A DNA stretch of 12,671 nucleotides from Chloroflexota bacterium (GTDB taxonomy: Bacteria; Chloroflexota; Anaerolineae; Aggregatilineales; Phototrophicaceae): the NCBI GenBank assembly GCA_026706395.1, contig JAPOYU010000019.1:1-12671 (forward strand), read 5' to 3'. The translations under genes and the position numbers were made by a program. Each line of letters opens with the position of its first letter. Positions within the stretch are counted from its first letter, which is position 1. Positions 1-6,827 of the stretch are shown here, one piece after another. A model generated the notes under the pieces. The model worked only from the letters and a program-made list of their open reading frames with translations. It was not told the DNA's origin and searched no databases.

Positions 1-2270
1 TGATTGTGGCTGATGACGCTGTCGCTAATGTCAATTTTGACCATGGCGCGTTTTCGGCTGAGGCTGGTTATTCCGTGCGCATTGATGGCGCCTCCAAACT
101 CGGCGACATTCCCGCTGATTATACTCTCCGTGATCGAGACTGATGTCTGTCTCTCCATGAACGATGCGCTGACAGAAATAGCGCCGCCTCCAAGCACCGC
201 CCGATTATCGGCGAGGACACTGCGGTGGATCGACACAGTCGGGTTGTCATCGATCGCGATGGCGCCGGTCGACCAAGCGCTGACATTGTCCTTCAAAACG
301 CTATCCCGCAGTGTAAGCCGGCCACCTGATAAAGATATTGCGCCGCCACGGAAGTCACAGGCGTTTCTTAGGATTCTGCTGCCGGTGATGCGGACGGCTG
401 AGCTAAAGATATTCATCGCGCCGCCATAACCGCTGGCAACATTGTCAGCTATTACGCTGTCGATCAGGTTGATCGCGCCATACCAACTTTGGATGGCGCC
501 TCCCCAACCGGCTGAATTGCCGACAATCGAGCTGTCGATAAGCGTTGTCCTGCCGTAATCATTGAATATGACGCTGCCGGACAAATAGGTCGGCTCTACA
601 CGATAACCAGTGAGCCGGCTGCGTATGATGCGCAGGCTGCCTTGGTTAAAGATGACACCGTCATTTGGCGCTTGTCGGCCATTAACCACGCTATCAGCGA
701 TTTTCACGATGCCGCCGGAGGAGTTGTGGATGGCGCCGCCGATACCCATGGCGCTGCAATCGCGAATAAGGGTATGCGGAATGTAGGCGATCCCAGCTTT
801 CACACGCACGGCGCCGCCACCTTTAGGACTGTAACAGCGCGTCATCGTCAAATGGTTGATTTCGATGCTGCCGCCGGCCACCGAGAACAGGGGCAATGTG
901 TCGTCTCCATCCAATGTATAGCCGTTGCCTTCGAATATGATGTGCGAAGTGATCGCCGGCAGCGGACTGCGCAGGGAGACATCGCTGACGAATTCGATGG
1001 TATCGACGCCATTTCCCGCGGGACAGCTGCCCACTGCGGCATCCAGGTTTGCAGCCAGGATTTGCTGGCGCAAGGTGCAGGTGTGCATCGGCGGGTGCGG
1101 TTTCGGCGCTGTCCATGCCGATTCAATCGCGCCGATATCGCATGGGCCGGCGGCAGGCCTGTCATTGCCCAACTGATCACGGGCGACGCAGTATTCAGCC
1201 GCCCCCGCCTTGATCGCCTGGCTGGTCTCCAAGAGAGAATAATACGCGAGCGATCCATGCAGTTCCGCAATATCAGGTTCGCCACTGATGGCTGGATCGC
1301 AGGAGCGGTCGGCGATGAAATTGCTGATATTCACGTCCAGCGGCGTTACACAGTCCCCGCGCCGATTGCCGGCCAGCAGACTGTTGATCAAGGTTAGCGC
1401 GCCATCGGGCTCTATCGTGTAGGACTGCCATATGCCCCCGCCATGGTCTGCCGCGACATTGTTAACCATAGTCACATGAATGAATGTGGCATCAAGATGT
1501 TCGTTAACGCCCGGTTTCATCTCGTTGCTGTCAAAATTGAGGTAGACCGCGCCACCAATTGCGTCCGCACGATTGCCGCTAAACGTGCTGTTGCGGACGT
1601 CCAGCAGATCCGACGTGACGAAGCCAATTGCGCCACCATTACTGCGCGCTCGGTTGTTGACGAAGCTGCTGCTTTCGATCCGAATTTCCTTTGCTACGTC
1701 GGCGCTGATGGCGCCGCCGTACCCACTGTGCGGGACGGAGTTGCCGCTGGCATTTTCCCTGAAACTGCTGCCCTTTATGTTCAACGACGACAAACCCCAA
1801 ACCATAATGGCGCCACCATTTTCGGCGGCTTCGTTGCGCAAGAAGCGGCTGTTATGGATTTGTACCTGGCTCGACTGCGCAACCGAAAGCGCGCCGCCAC
1901 TGCCGCTTGAGTATCCGTCTACAAGAGTCAAATTGCGAACGCTGACGGTCGCTTCGACGACTTGCAATATTCTATGAGATCCATCTCCGCTGATGGTATA
2001 GCCTTCGCCCTCGATTGTGACGGTCGACACAATGGCGGGCAGTCCGCGGTCGAGCGTGATATCACTGGTCAGGCGAATCGTATCGGCGCCGCGCCCGGCC
2101 GGGCATCCGCCGGCTTCGCTGTCGCTGTTGGCGGCGACGATGGCGTCATACAAGGAGCAGCTTGCGGTCAGTTCGATGACATGCTCGGCGGCCGCCGCGG
2201 GCAAGTGCGACGAGATCAATAACGCCATGAGCATAAGTGCGAAATACTGCGACAATCGATAAACATTCAT
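1..2270 (-). CDS. Secreted Pmp-like right-handed beta-helix protein, two tandem modules (3' end cut off)
   Basis: The frame stays open for 756 codons from ATG at 2270 to the left edge with no stop, so the C-terminus and any membrane anchor are missing. An AAGGGG Shine-Dalgarno (2280-2285) lies 9 nt upstream. Residues 1-28 form a signal peptide (hydrophobic core, then PAAAA). The rest is rich in GGA[I/V] motifs (NGGAI, YGGAI, IGGAV, WGGAI, FGGAI) and FxxN motifs (FLRN, FREN, FVNN, FSGN), the signature of parallel beta-helix and chlamydial Pmp-type surface proteins. Two modules are visible. Each opens with a Cys pair 18 residues apart followed by CPAG, G.DTI and GYT (C38/C56 and C398/C416). Module 1 closes with DQLGNDRPAAGPCDIGAIE (365-383), resembling the choice-of-anchor Q signature. 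A surface or secreted role is inferred; ligand and anchor are unknown. GC-rich frames on the opposite strand here are shadows. Confidence 0.87.
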   Translation of the reverse strand, partial: MNVYRLSQYFALMLMALLISSHLPAAAAEHVIELTASCSLYDAIVAANSDSEAGGCPAGRGADTIRLTSDITLDRGLPAIVSTVTIEGEGYTISGDGSHRILQVVEATVSVRNLTLVDGYSSGSGGALSVAQSSQVQIHNSRFLRNEAAENGGAIMVWGLSSLNIKGSSFRENASGNSVPHSGYGGAISADVAKEIRIESSSFVNNRARSNGGAIGFVTSDLLDVRNSTFSGNRADAIGGAVYLNFDSNEMKPGVNEHLDATFIHVTMVNNVAADHGGGIWQSYTIEPDGALTLINSLLAGNRRGDCVTPLDVNISNFIADRSCDPAISGEPDIAELHGSLAYYSLLETSQAIKAGAAEYCVARDQLGNDRPAAGPCDIGAIESAWTAPKPHPPMHTCTLRQQILAANLDAAVGSCPAGNGVDTIEFVSDVSLRSPLPAITSHIIFEGNGYTLDGDDTLPLFSVAGGSIEINHLTMTRCYSPKGGGAVRVKAGIAYIPHTLIRDCSAMGIGGAIHNSSGGIVKIADSVVNGRQAPNDGVIFNQGSLRIIRSRLTGYRVEPTYLSGSVIFNDYGRTTLIDSSIVGNSAGWGGAIQSWYGAINLIDSVIADNVASGYGGAMNIFSSAVRITGSRILRNACDFRGGAISLSGGRLTLRDSVLKDNVSAWSTGAIAIDDNPTVSIHRSVLADNRAVLGGGAISVSASFMERQTSVSITESIISGNVAEFGGAINAHGITSLSRKRAMVKIDISDSVISHN

Positions 2271-2378
2271 GCTGAGCTACCCCTTTAGACTCCGCTGCCC
2301 ACAGGATAGCCCAGTACCGGCCGCGATGTCCCCTACGCTGCCATACGACAGAACTACGATTTCGCCTACGGTATGGGA

Positions 2379-2780
2379 TTAGGCATCGAGCTTCGCTGGC
2401 GTGAAGCCATGCGGCAGCAGCGCGTCGAGCGTGGTCGTCAGGCAGAGGTTGCCGTCGAGATCGGCGAGCAGCACGATCATTCCGGGCGAAAACTCAAACA
2501 GCGCCTGCCGGCAGACGCCGCAAGGCGAGCCGCCGTTGCGCGTCACTACAGCGACCGCCTGGAAGGCGCGATGCCCTTCGCTGACCGCTTTGACCAGCGC
2601 AGTGCGCTCGGCGCAAATCGTCGGCGAATAGCCGGCGTTCTCGACATTGCAGCCGGTGAATATCTCGCCGCTCTCGGTCAGCAAAGCCGCGCCGACCCGA
2701 TAATTGCTGTATGGGATGTAGGCGTGTTTGCTGCCTTCCAGCGCCGCTTGAATCAGTTCCCGCTCATCGATTGCATTCAT
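2379..2780 (-). CDS. cdd: Cytidine deaminase
   Basis: This 133-residue protein is a short, homotetrameric-type, zinc-dependent cytidine deaminase. It converts cytidine and deoxycytidine to uridine and deoxyuridine in cytoplasmic pyrimidine salvage. Both signatures are intact: NVENAGYSPTICAERTA (45-61) with zinc ligand C56 and proton-shuttle E58, and PCGVCRQ (86-92) with ligands C87 and C90. YSNYRVGAA (24-32) is the usual N-terminal motif, and the length is typical of the Gram-positive-type family. The ATG at 2780 has an AGGAG Shine-Dalgarno at 2787-2791, 6 nt upstream. That site overlaps the TAG stop (2790-2792) of the preceding CorC-type gene, so the two genes are almost certainly co-transcribed and possibly translationally coupled. 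Nothing is truncated or unusual. Confidence 0.96.
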   Translation of the reverse strand: MNAIDERELIQAALEGSKHAYIPYSNYRVGAALLTESGEIFTGCNVENAGYSPTICAERTALVKAVSEGHRAFQAVAVVTRNGGSPCGVCRQALFEFSPGMIVLLADLDGNLCLTTTLDALLPHGFTPAKLDA

Positions 2781-2789
2781 GACGCGCTC

Positions 2790-4139
2790 CTACTTGCCGG
2801 GCGCCGACACTCGCTCGCCGCCGACAATGCCTTGCCTGGGCGCTTCTTCGCCAGCGCCGGATTCGCGGGCGATCTTGCGCACTCTGACTTTGCGGATGCG
2901 ATGGCCATCAATGGACAAGACGGTCATGCTGAGTATGTCGGTGTCGATTGTTTCATTGGCACGCGGTACGCGACCGAGCGCCAGATAGATGTAGCCGCCC
3001 AAGGTATCGGCCGCGCCCGTATCGATGGAGCAGTCCAATAATACATTGAGATCGTCCAGGTCCATGCTCGCCTCAATGATATAGGAGCCGTCGCCGGCTT
3101 CGACGTAAACCTCTTCCTCGCCGACATCGTATTCGTCGCGGATCTCGCCGATGATCTCTTCGATCAAGTCCTCAATCGTGACGAGACCCGATGTCCCGCC
3201 ATACTCATCGACGACTATCGCCAGATGCACATTCTTCTCTTGCAGCTCCTTCAGCAGCGCATCGGCCCGTTTCGTCTCCGGCACGAAATATGTCGGGCGA
3301 ATCAAGTCGCGAATCTCTTGACTTTCCAAGTCATCGCGGTTTTTCAATACGGTCAAGAAGTCTTTGGCGTTGAGCAAGCCTTTTACTGTGTCGATGCTCT
3401 CTTCGTAAACGGGAATGCGGGAAAAGCCCGACTCAACAAAGGCGGTGAGCGCGTCCATTATCGTGTCGTTGATCTCAAGGGCGACGATGTCGATTCGCGG
3501 CGTCATCAACTCGCGGGCGCTGCTTTCGCCCAGCTGCAGGACAGAGGCGATCATGTCTTTCTCTTCCTCTTCGATGATCCCGCCGCTATGGCTGGCGTAG
3601 ACGAGGGACATGATCTCTTCTTCTGTGACCAGGCTGACAAGAGCCTCGCTGCCGAAGAGCCGCGAAATCAGCCGGCTGAGCAAGAGAACCAGTTTTGTCA
3701 GTGGCGAGACAAGCGCCAGCAAGAGGCGCATCGCCGCCAGCGAGGGGCGCAGCAAGCTATCCGCATGGCTCGAGCCGATCGCCTCTGGCACGAGGTCGCC
3801 GACGATCAACGTTAAGCCCGCGCCCAACAACACGGTCGCCAGCGCCGGCGCCAGTCGCGCCACTTCCGCGCCAAGCGCAAGCGGCAAGATCAAAAGCAGC
3901 AGAAGGACGACGGCGATGACGAAGCGCGTCAAAATGTGTGTGATGCTCACTGTCATACTCAGATGCAAGCTGTTTTCAATGATGCTGAGGAAGCGTTGAG
4001 CGGCGGCGTCACCGTCCTCAGCGCGCTTCTGCATATCGGCGCGGGAGACATTATGCAGGGCCGCGTTGATCAAGCTCACGCCGGCATGAATGCCCAGCGC
4101 GGCCAGGAGCACAAGCAGCAATCCGGCGCCGGCTTCCAT
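2790..4139 (-). CDS. CNNM/CorC (HlyC) family membrane protein with DUF21, CBS pair and CorC_HlyC domains
   Basis: The 449-residue protein has the full CNNM/CorC layout. A DUF21 membrane domain occupies about residues 1-165 with hydrophobic segments near 5-28, 64-90, 95-120 and 138-160. A cytosolic link follows, with VTEEEI (171-176) and GGIIEEEE (186-193), then a CBS pair (about 210-335; ELMTPRIDIVAL at 210-221, VVDEYGGTSGLVTIEDL at 309-325). A CorC_HlyC transporter-associated domain ends it (about 345-423). Family members are linked to magnesium/cobalt export or magnesium homeostasis; 'hemolysin' is a legacy name. The frame can begin at GTG 4142, but ATG 4139 fits better: AGAGG lies about 6 nt upstream of the ATG and only 3 nt from the GTG. 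It is the first gene of a two-gene operon with cdd, 9 bp downstream. A dyad and an extended -10 element lie about 130-190 bp upstream. Confidence 0.93.
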   Translation of the reverse strand: MEAGAGLLLVLLAALGIHAGVSLINAALHNVSRADMQKRAEDGDAAAQRFLSIIENSLHLSMTVSITHILTRFVIAVVLLLLLILPLALGAEVARLAPALATVLLGAGLTLIVGDLVPEAIGSSHADSLLRPSLAAMRLLLALVSPLTKLVLLLSRLISRLFGSEALVSLVTEEEIMSLVYASHSGGIIEEEEKDMIASVLQLGESSARELMTPRIDIVALEINDTIMDALTAFVESGFSRIPVYEESIDTVKGLLNAKDFLTVLKNRDDLESQEIRDLIRPTYFVPETKRADALLKELQEKNVHLAIVVDEYGGTSGLVTIEDLIEEIIGEIRDEYDVGEEEVYVEAGDGSYIIEASMDLDDLNVLLDCSIDTGAADTLGGYIYLALGRVPRANETIDTDILSMTVLSIDGHRIRKVRVRKIARESGAGEEAPRQGIVGGERVSAPGK

Positions 4140-4266
4140 CACTGGCCTCTCGCGATGGTGACGCGGGGACGGAAAGCAAAAACAGCCAAACAGTTTTCAG
4201 CGTGATCGGCCCGCAAGATCTGTGTTATGTGCGCGGGACTCCGTGAGGGAGGCTCGGCTAAGTCGT

Positions 4267-4300
4267 CCACTGATTTTTCAGAATTCTATTAACACAGTGG
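4267..4300. repeat. 34-bp interrupted palindrome centred on AGAATTCT (possible operator)
   Basis: CCACTG (4267-4272) and CAGTGG (4295-4300) are perfect inverted 6-mers. The AGAATTCT at 4280-4287 is itself a palindrome centred on the same point (between 4283 and 4284). A TT/AA pair in between (4275-4276 and 4291-4292) also matches symmetrically. The dyad lies at the expected transcription start of the minus-strand promoter at 4305-4334, the placement of a repressor operator. Which protein binds, if any, is unknown. Confidence 0.45.
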
Positions 4301-4304
4301 CGGT

Positions 4305-4334
4305 AGTGTAGCACAGGGACGCTCGAATATGCAA
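4305..4334 (-). promoter_or_regulatory. Candidate sigma70 promoter for the CorC-type gene and cdd (extended -10)
   Basis: On the minus strand the extended -10 TGCTACACT has its hexamer TACACT at 4305-4310 (4 of 6 to consensus). A weak -35, TTGCAT (4329-4334), lies 18 bp upstream. Transcription would begin near 4298, inside the 34-bp dyad. Assigned by eye only; the -35 is poor. Confidence 0.35.
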
Positions 4335-4398
4335 ACCAGCCAGGTCCGCCTCCTCGAACGCGGCCACCCATACGTCCGTTCTCTCAGCGCCTGCTGAA

Positions 4399-4407
4399 TG
4401 CTAAACT
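4399..4407 (+). promoter_or_regulatory. Candidate extended -10 element for uxuA
   Basis: TGCTAAACT on the plus strand resembles an extended -10 (TGn plus TAAACT, 4 of 6). No convincing -35 hexamer sits 17-18 bp upstream. Transcription would start near 4414, giving a leader of about 36 nt. It differs at one base from the TGCTACACT element on the other side of this gap. Confidence 0.35.
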
Positions 4408-4449
4408 ATAGACAATTACACAGATTTGCGGAACGTGGGGAGCGAAACC

Positions 4450-5499
4450 ATGACAAAGGAAATGCGAGTCGCGCTGGGGCAGCATGCTTCGGCGACGCAT
4501 GATTACCTGACCTTCGCCAAACAGTTGGGCGTGAAGGGCGTGCAATTCAACATGATCGGCAAAGGCATCGACATCATCCCAAGCTCGGATGACCTGCCCG
4601 GCGACAAAGGCTATTGGGAAGCGGCTGATCTCAAGCGGCTCAAGCAGCGCGTCAACGACTATGAACTCGACCTGGAAGCCATCGAAAACGTGCCGTCGGC
4701 TTTCCTCCGGCAGGCCATGCTCAACGGACCGCGCCGCGACGAGCAGATCGCCAACTATCAGACAACGCTGCGCAACATGGGCGAAGCCGGCATCCCCATC
4801 CTCGGCCTGAACTGGATGCCGAATCTCGTCTGGCGCACGCCACGGCAAACAGGGCGCGGCGGTGTGAAAGTCACCGCATTTGATATGGAGCGAGCGCTGG
4901 CCGGCGAAGTGGTCACTGGCATCGTCGATGTGCCGGAAGCGGAAGATCGCGAATACAGCGAAGAGGAAATGTTCAACAGTTATGTCAGTTTCATGCGGGA
5001 GGTCCTGCCTGTTGCGGAGGCCGCCGGCGTCAAGATCGCGCTGCATCCCGACGATCCGCCGGTGCCATCGCTGGGTGGCATCGGCCGCGTCTTTTACAAA
5101 CCCGAGAATTTCAAGCGCGCTCTCGAAGCCGCCCCCAGCCCCAATCACGGCCTGGACTTCTGCATGGGCTGCTTCTCGGAGATGGTCTATGCCGACCGCT
5201 CCAACAACGATGGCGTGCTCGATGCGCTCCGTTATTTCGGCTCCCGCGGCAAGATTTTCTACGTTCACTTCCGCGATGTGCAGGGCTGTGTGCCCAAGTT
5301 CCAGGAATGCTTCCCCGGCGAGGGAAACGTGGATGTCGTCGCCGCAATCCAGACCCTGCACGAGGTGGGTTTCAGCGGCTTCATCATCGACGATCATGTG
5401 CCGGAGATGCTGGACGACAGCGATTGGCTGCATCGCGGCCACGCCTATTCGACAGGCTACATCATGGCATTGGTCGATGCGGTAAAGAAGCTGGCCTAG
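4450..5499 (+). CDS. uxuA: Mannonate dehydratase
   Basis: The 349-residue product dehydrates D-mannonate to 2-keto-3-deoxy-D-gluconate (EC 4.2.1.8) in hexuronate (glucuronate) catabolism. It is a cytoplasmic, metal-dependent TIM-barrel enzyme. Family blocks are intact: LHPDDPPVPSLGG (198-210), GLDFCMGCFSEM (234-245), YVHFRDVQG (271-279), CFPGEGNVD (287-295), DDHVPEM (314-320) and RGHAYSTGY (329-337). H199, C238, H273 and D314/D315 are the likely metal ligands by family analogy. An in-frame TTG at 4426 could extend the frame, but ATG 4450 is preferred because GGAG (4439-4442) lies 7 nt upstream and MTKEMRVALGQ fits family N-termini. The length is close to Gram-positive homologues and shorter than the E. 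coli enzyme. No other hexuronate gene (uxaC, uxuB, kdgK) is present. The stop codon interlocks with that of the convergent MFS gene. Confidence 0.95.
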   Translation: MTKEMRVALGQHASATHDYLTFAKQLGVKGVQFNMIGKGIDIIPSSDDLPGDKGYWEAADLKRLKQRVNDYELDLEAIENVPSAFLRQAMLNGPRRDEQIANYQTTLRNMGEAGIPILGLNWMPNLVWRTPRQTGRGGVKVTAFDMERALAGEVVTGIVDVPEAEDREYSEEEMFNSYVSFMREVLPVAEAAGVKIALHPDDPPVPSLGGIGRVFYKPENFKRALEAAPSPNHGLDFCMGCFSEMVYADRSNNDGVLDALRYFGSRGKIFYVHFRDVQGCVPKFQECFPGEGNVDVVAAIQTLHEVGFSGFIIDDHVPEMLDDSDWLHRGHAYSTGYIMALVDAVKKLA

Positions 5500-6701
5500 A
5501 ACTGCGACGCTTTGGCGAGCGGACGCTTGAACTCGCGCCACATCACCACCTCATGCAGCAGGAAGGTGATGAGCGCGATAATGAATACGAATTGCGGGAT
5601 GACCTCCAGCCCAAAGTTCTCGGCCAGGACGCCGCCCAGCCATGGGAGCAAAGCCATGCCCAGACTGGCGCCCGTGAACTGGATTCCCATGGCGTTCGCC
5701 GTGTGCGAGTTGCCGACCCGCCCGGGCGTATCAGAGGCCATCAATGGCGCAAATGGGGCGATCGCGAAACCGATCATCGCCAGCCCGAGCAAGCTGGCCA
5801 ACTGGCGGAGGTCCGCCCAAAGCAGCGCGGCCCCCAACATGACGCAGACCATGTTTATGCGCAGATATATGCCATTGCTGATTCGCGTGATGATGAATCC
5901 GGTGAAGAAGCGGCTGAGGGTGAGGCTGGCCCAATAAGCGCTGACCCAAGCGCCCGCCACTTTCGGTTCTATCGAGCGCGCTTCGATCAAAAAGCTGTTG
6001 GCGAACTGGCCGGCGACCAATTCATTGCCGGTGGCCATCATCCAAGCGCCGACCATCAGCCAAATGATCGGCAAGCTCAAGGTTTGCCGCATGGTGGCGT
6101 GTGACTCTTTGGCGCCGGTCCTGTTGGCGCCGTTGATGCGCCACTGATGCCGCGTCAAATAGAACATCAGGAACATCATGACCCGCGTCAGCGCGAAGAA
6201 GCCGTATATCAAGCGCCAGTCGAAGCCGAGATCGATGACGATAATGGTGACCAAAAAGGGGCCGATTGTTGAACCGATGCCGAAGCTGCCGTGCAACCAG
6301 TTCATGCGCCGAGCGCTGAAATGTACGGCGGCGAAGGCGTTCAGTCCGACGCCCATGACGCCTGAACCGAAGCCGTGGCCGAGCGCAGCAATTATGAACA
6401 TCGGCCAGGAAGGCGCCAGCGCGAGCCCGAGTTGACTGAATGCCCCCACAATGGCGCCGCCCATCATGACCCAGGCGATGCCGAACCGACCGATGATCGA
6501 CCCGCTGACCGTGCTGGTTATTGTGCGTCCAACGGTGGCGACGGTGAGCATCACACCCAAGGCGCTCAGCGTCACGCCGAAGTCAGCTTGTACATAGATC
6601 CAAACTACACCCAGCGTGCCAGCGCCGACGCCGCCGACAGCGAAGACGAGGGAAGAGAGTATCCAGAGATTAAACGTGTTGTCCAGGCGCTTCGATTTCA
6701 T
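5496..6701 (-). CDS. MFS transporter (12 TM, possibly FHS/sugar-type)
   Basis: The 401-residue protein has about 12 hydrophobic segments in a 6+6 arrangement with a polar central loop (RHQWRINGANRTGAKESHA), the standard major facilitator layout. GRTITSTVSGSIIGRFG after TM2 corresponds to the MFS loop 2-3 motif. NWLHGSFGIGSTIGP in TM5 resembles the 'LHGxFGxG' stretch seen in fucose-permease-like (FHS) sugar transporters. The substrate is unknown. Convergence with mannonate dehydratase makes a hexuronate or related sugar acid possible, but that is inference only. The frame can open at TTG 6704, but ATG 6701 directly follows and is preferred. The Shine-Dalgarno is weak (GAGA about 9 nt upstream). 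The gene lies 126 bp downstream of the murJ-like stop and has no obvious promoter of its own. Confidence 0.88.
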   Translation of the reverse strand: MKSKRLDNTFNLWILSSLVFAVGGVGAGTLGVVWIYVQADFGVTLSALGVMLTVATVGRTITSTVSGSIIGRFGIAWVMMGGAIVGAFSQLGLALAPSWPMFIIAALGHGFGSGVMGVGLNAFAAVHFSARRMNWLHGSFGIGSTIGPFLVTIIVIDLGFDWRLIYGFFALTRVMMFLMFYLTRHQWRINGANRTGAKESHATMRQTLSLPIIWLMVGAWMMATGNELVAGQFANSFLIEARSIEPKVAGAWVSAYWASLTLSRFFTGFIITRISNGIYLRINMVCVMLGAALLWADLRQLASLLGLAMIGFAIAPFAPLMASDTPGRVGNSHTANAMGIQFTGASLGMALLPWLGGVLAENFGLEVIPQFVFIIALITFLLHEVVMWREFKRPLAKASQF

Positions 6702-6827
6702 CAATTCGGTCTCTAGCGGGATGCGCGCGCCGCCCGGTCACGATCCTGGGCAGCGTCAGGATTTCGCGCATTCGGGGGAGTTTATCCGAGTTTATGGTCC
6801 AGGGCTACGGTTTGCCGCAGGCTGTCC

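Larger units (their letters stand above)
4140..4449. other. Divergent intergenic regulatory region between the CorC-type gene and uxuA
   Basis: This 310-bp gap separates divergently transcribed genes and has no supportable coding frame. It is locally richer in A+T than the flanking genes (about 4270-4295). It holds a 34-bp interrupted palindrome and one extended -10 promoter candidate facing each way, listed separately. The implied leader of the CorC-type transcript is about 160 nt. I could not match it to a known riboswitch such as the magnesium M-box. Confidence 0.6.

Noticed and set aside
642..1397. A 251-codon open frame on the plus strand, with others at 4-429 and 1443-1910
   Set aside because: They lie antisense to the continuous minus-strand beta-helix gene, have no family signatures, and arise from its repetitive GC-rich codons.
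1..2270. CRISPR array or simple DNA repeat, suggested by recurring GGCGCC-like words
   Set aside because: The spacing is irregular and in codon phase; the words encode GGA[I/V] protein motifs, not a DNA-level repeat.
4426..4449. Eight-residue N-terminal extension of UxuA from TTG 4426
   Set aside because: No Shine-Dalgarno precedes the TTG, while GGAG sits 7 nt before ATG 4450.
4384..5541. A 385-codon open frame on the minus strand opposite uxuA
   Set aside because: It is complementary to a gene with intact mannonate dehydratase motifs; its own translation has no recognisable domain.
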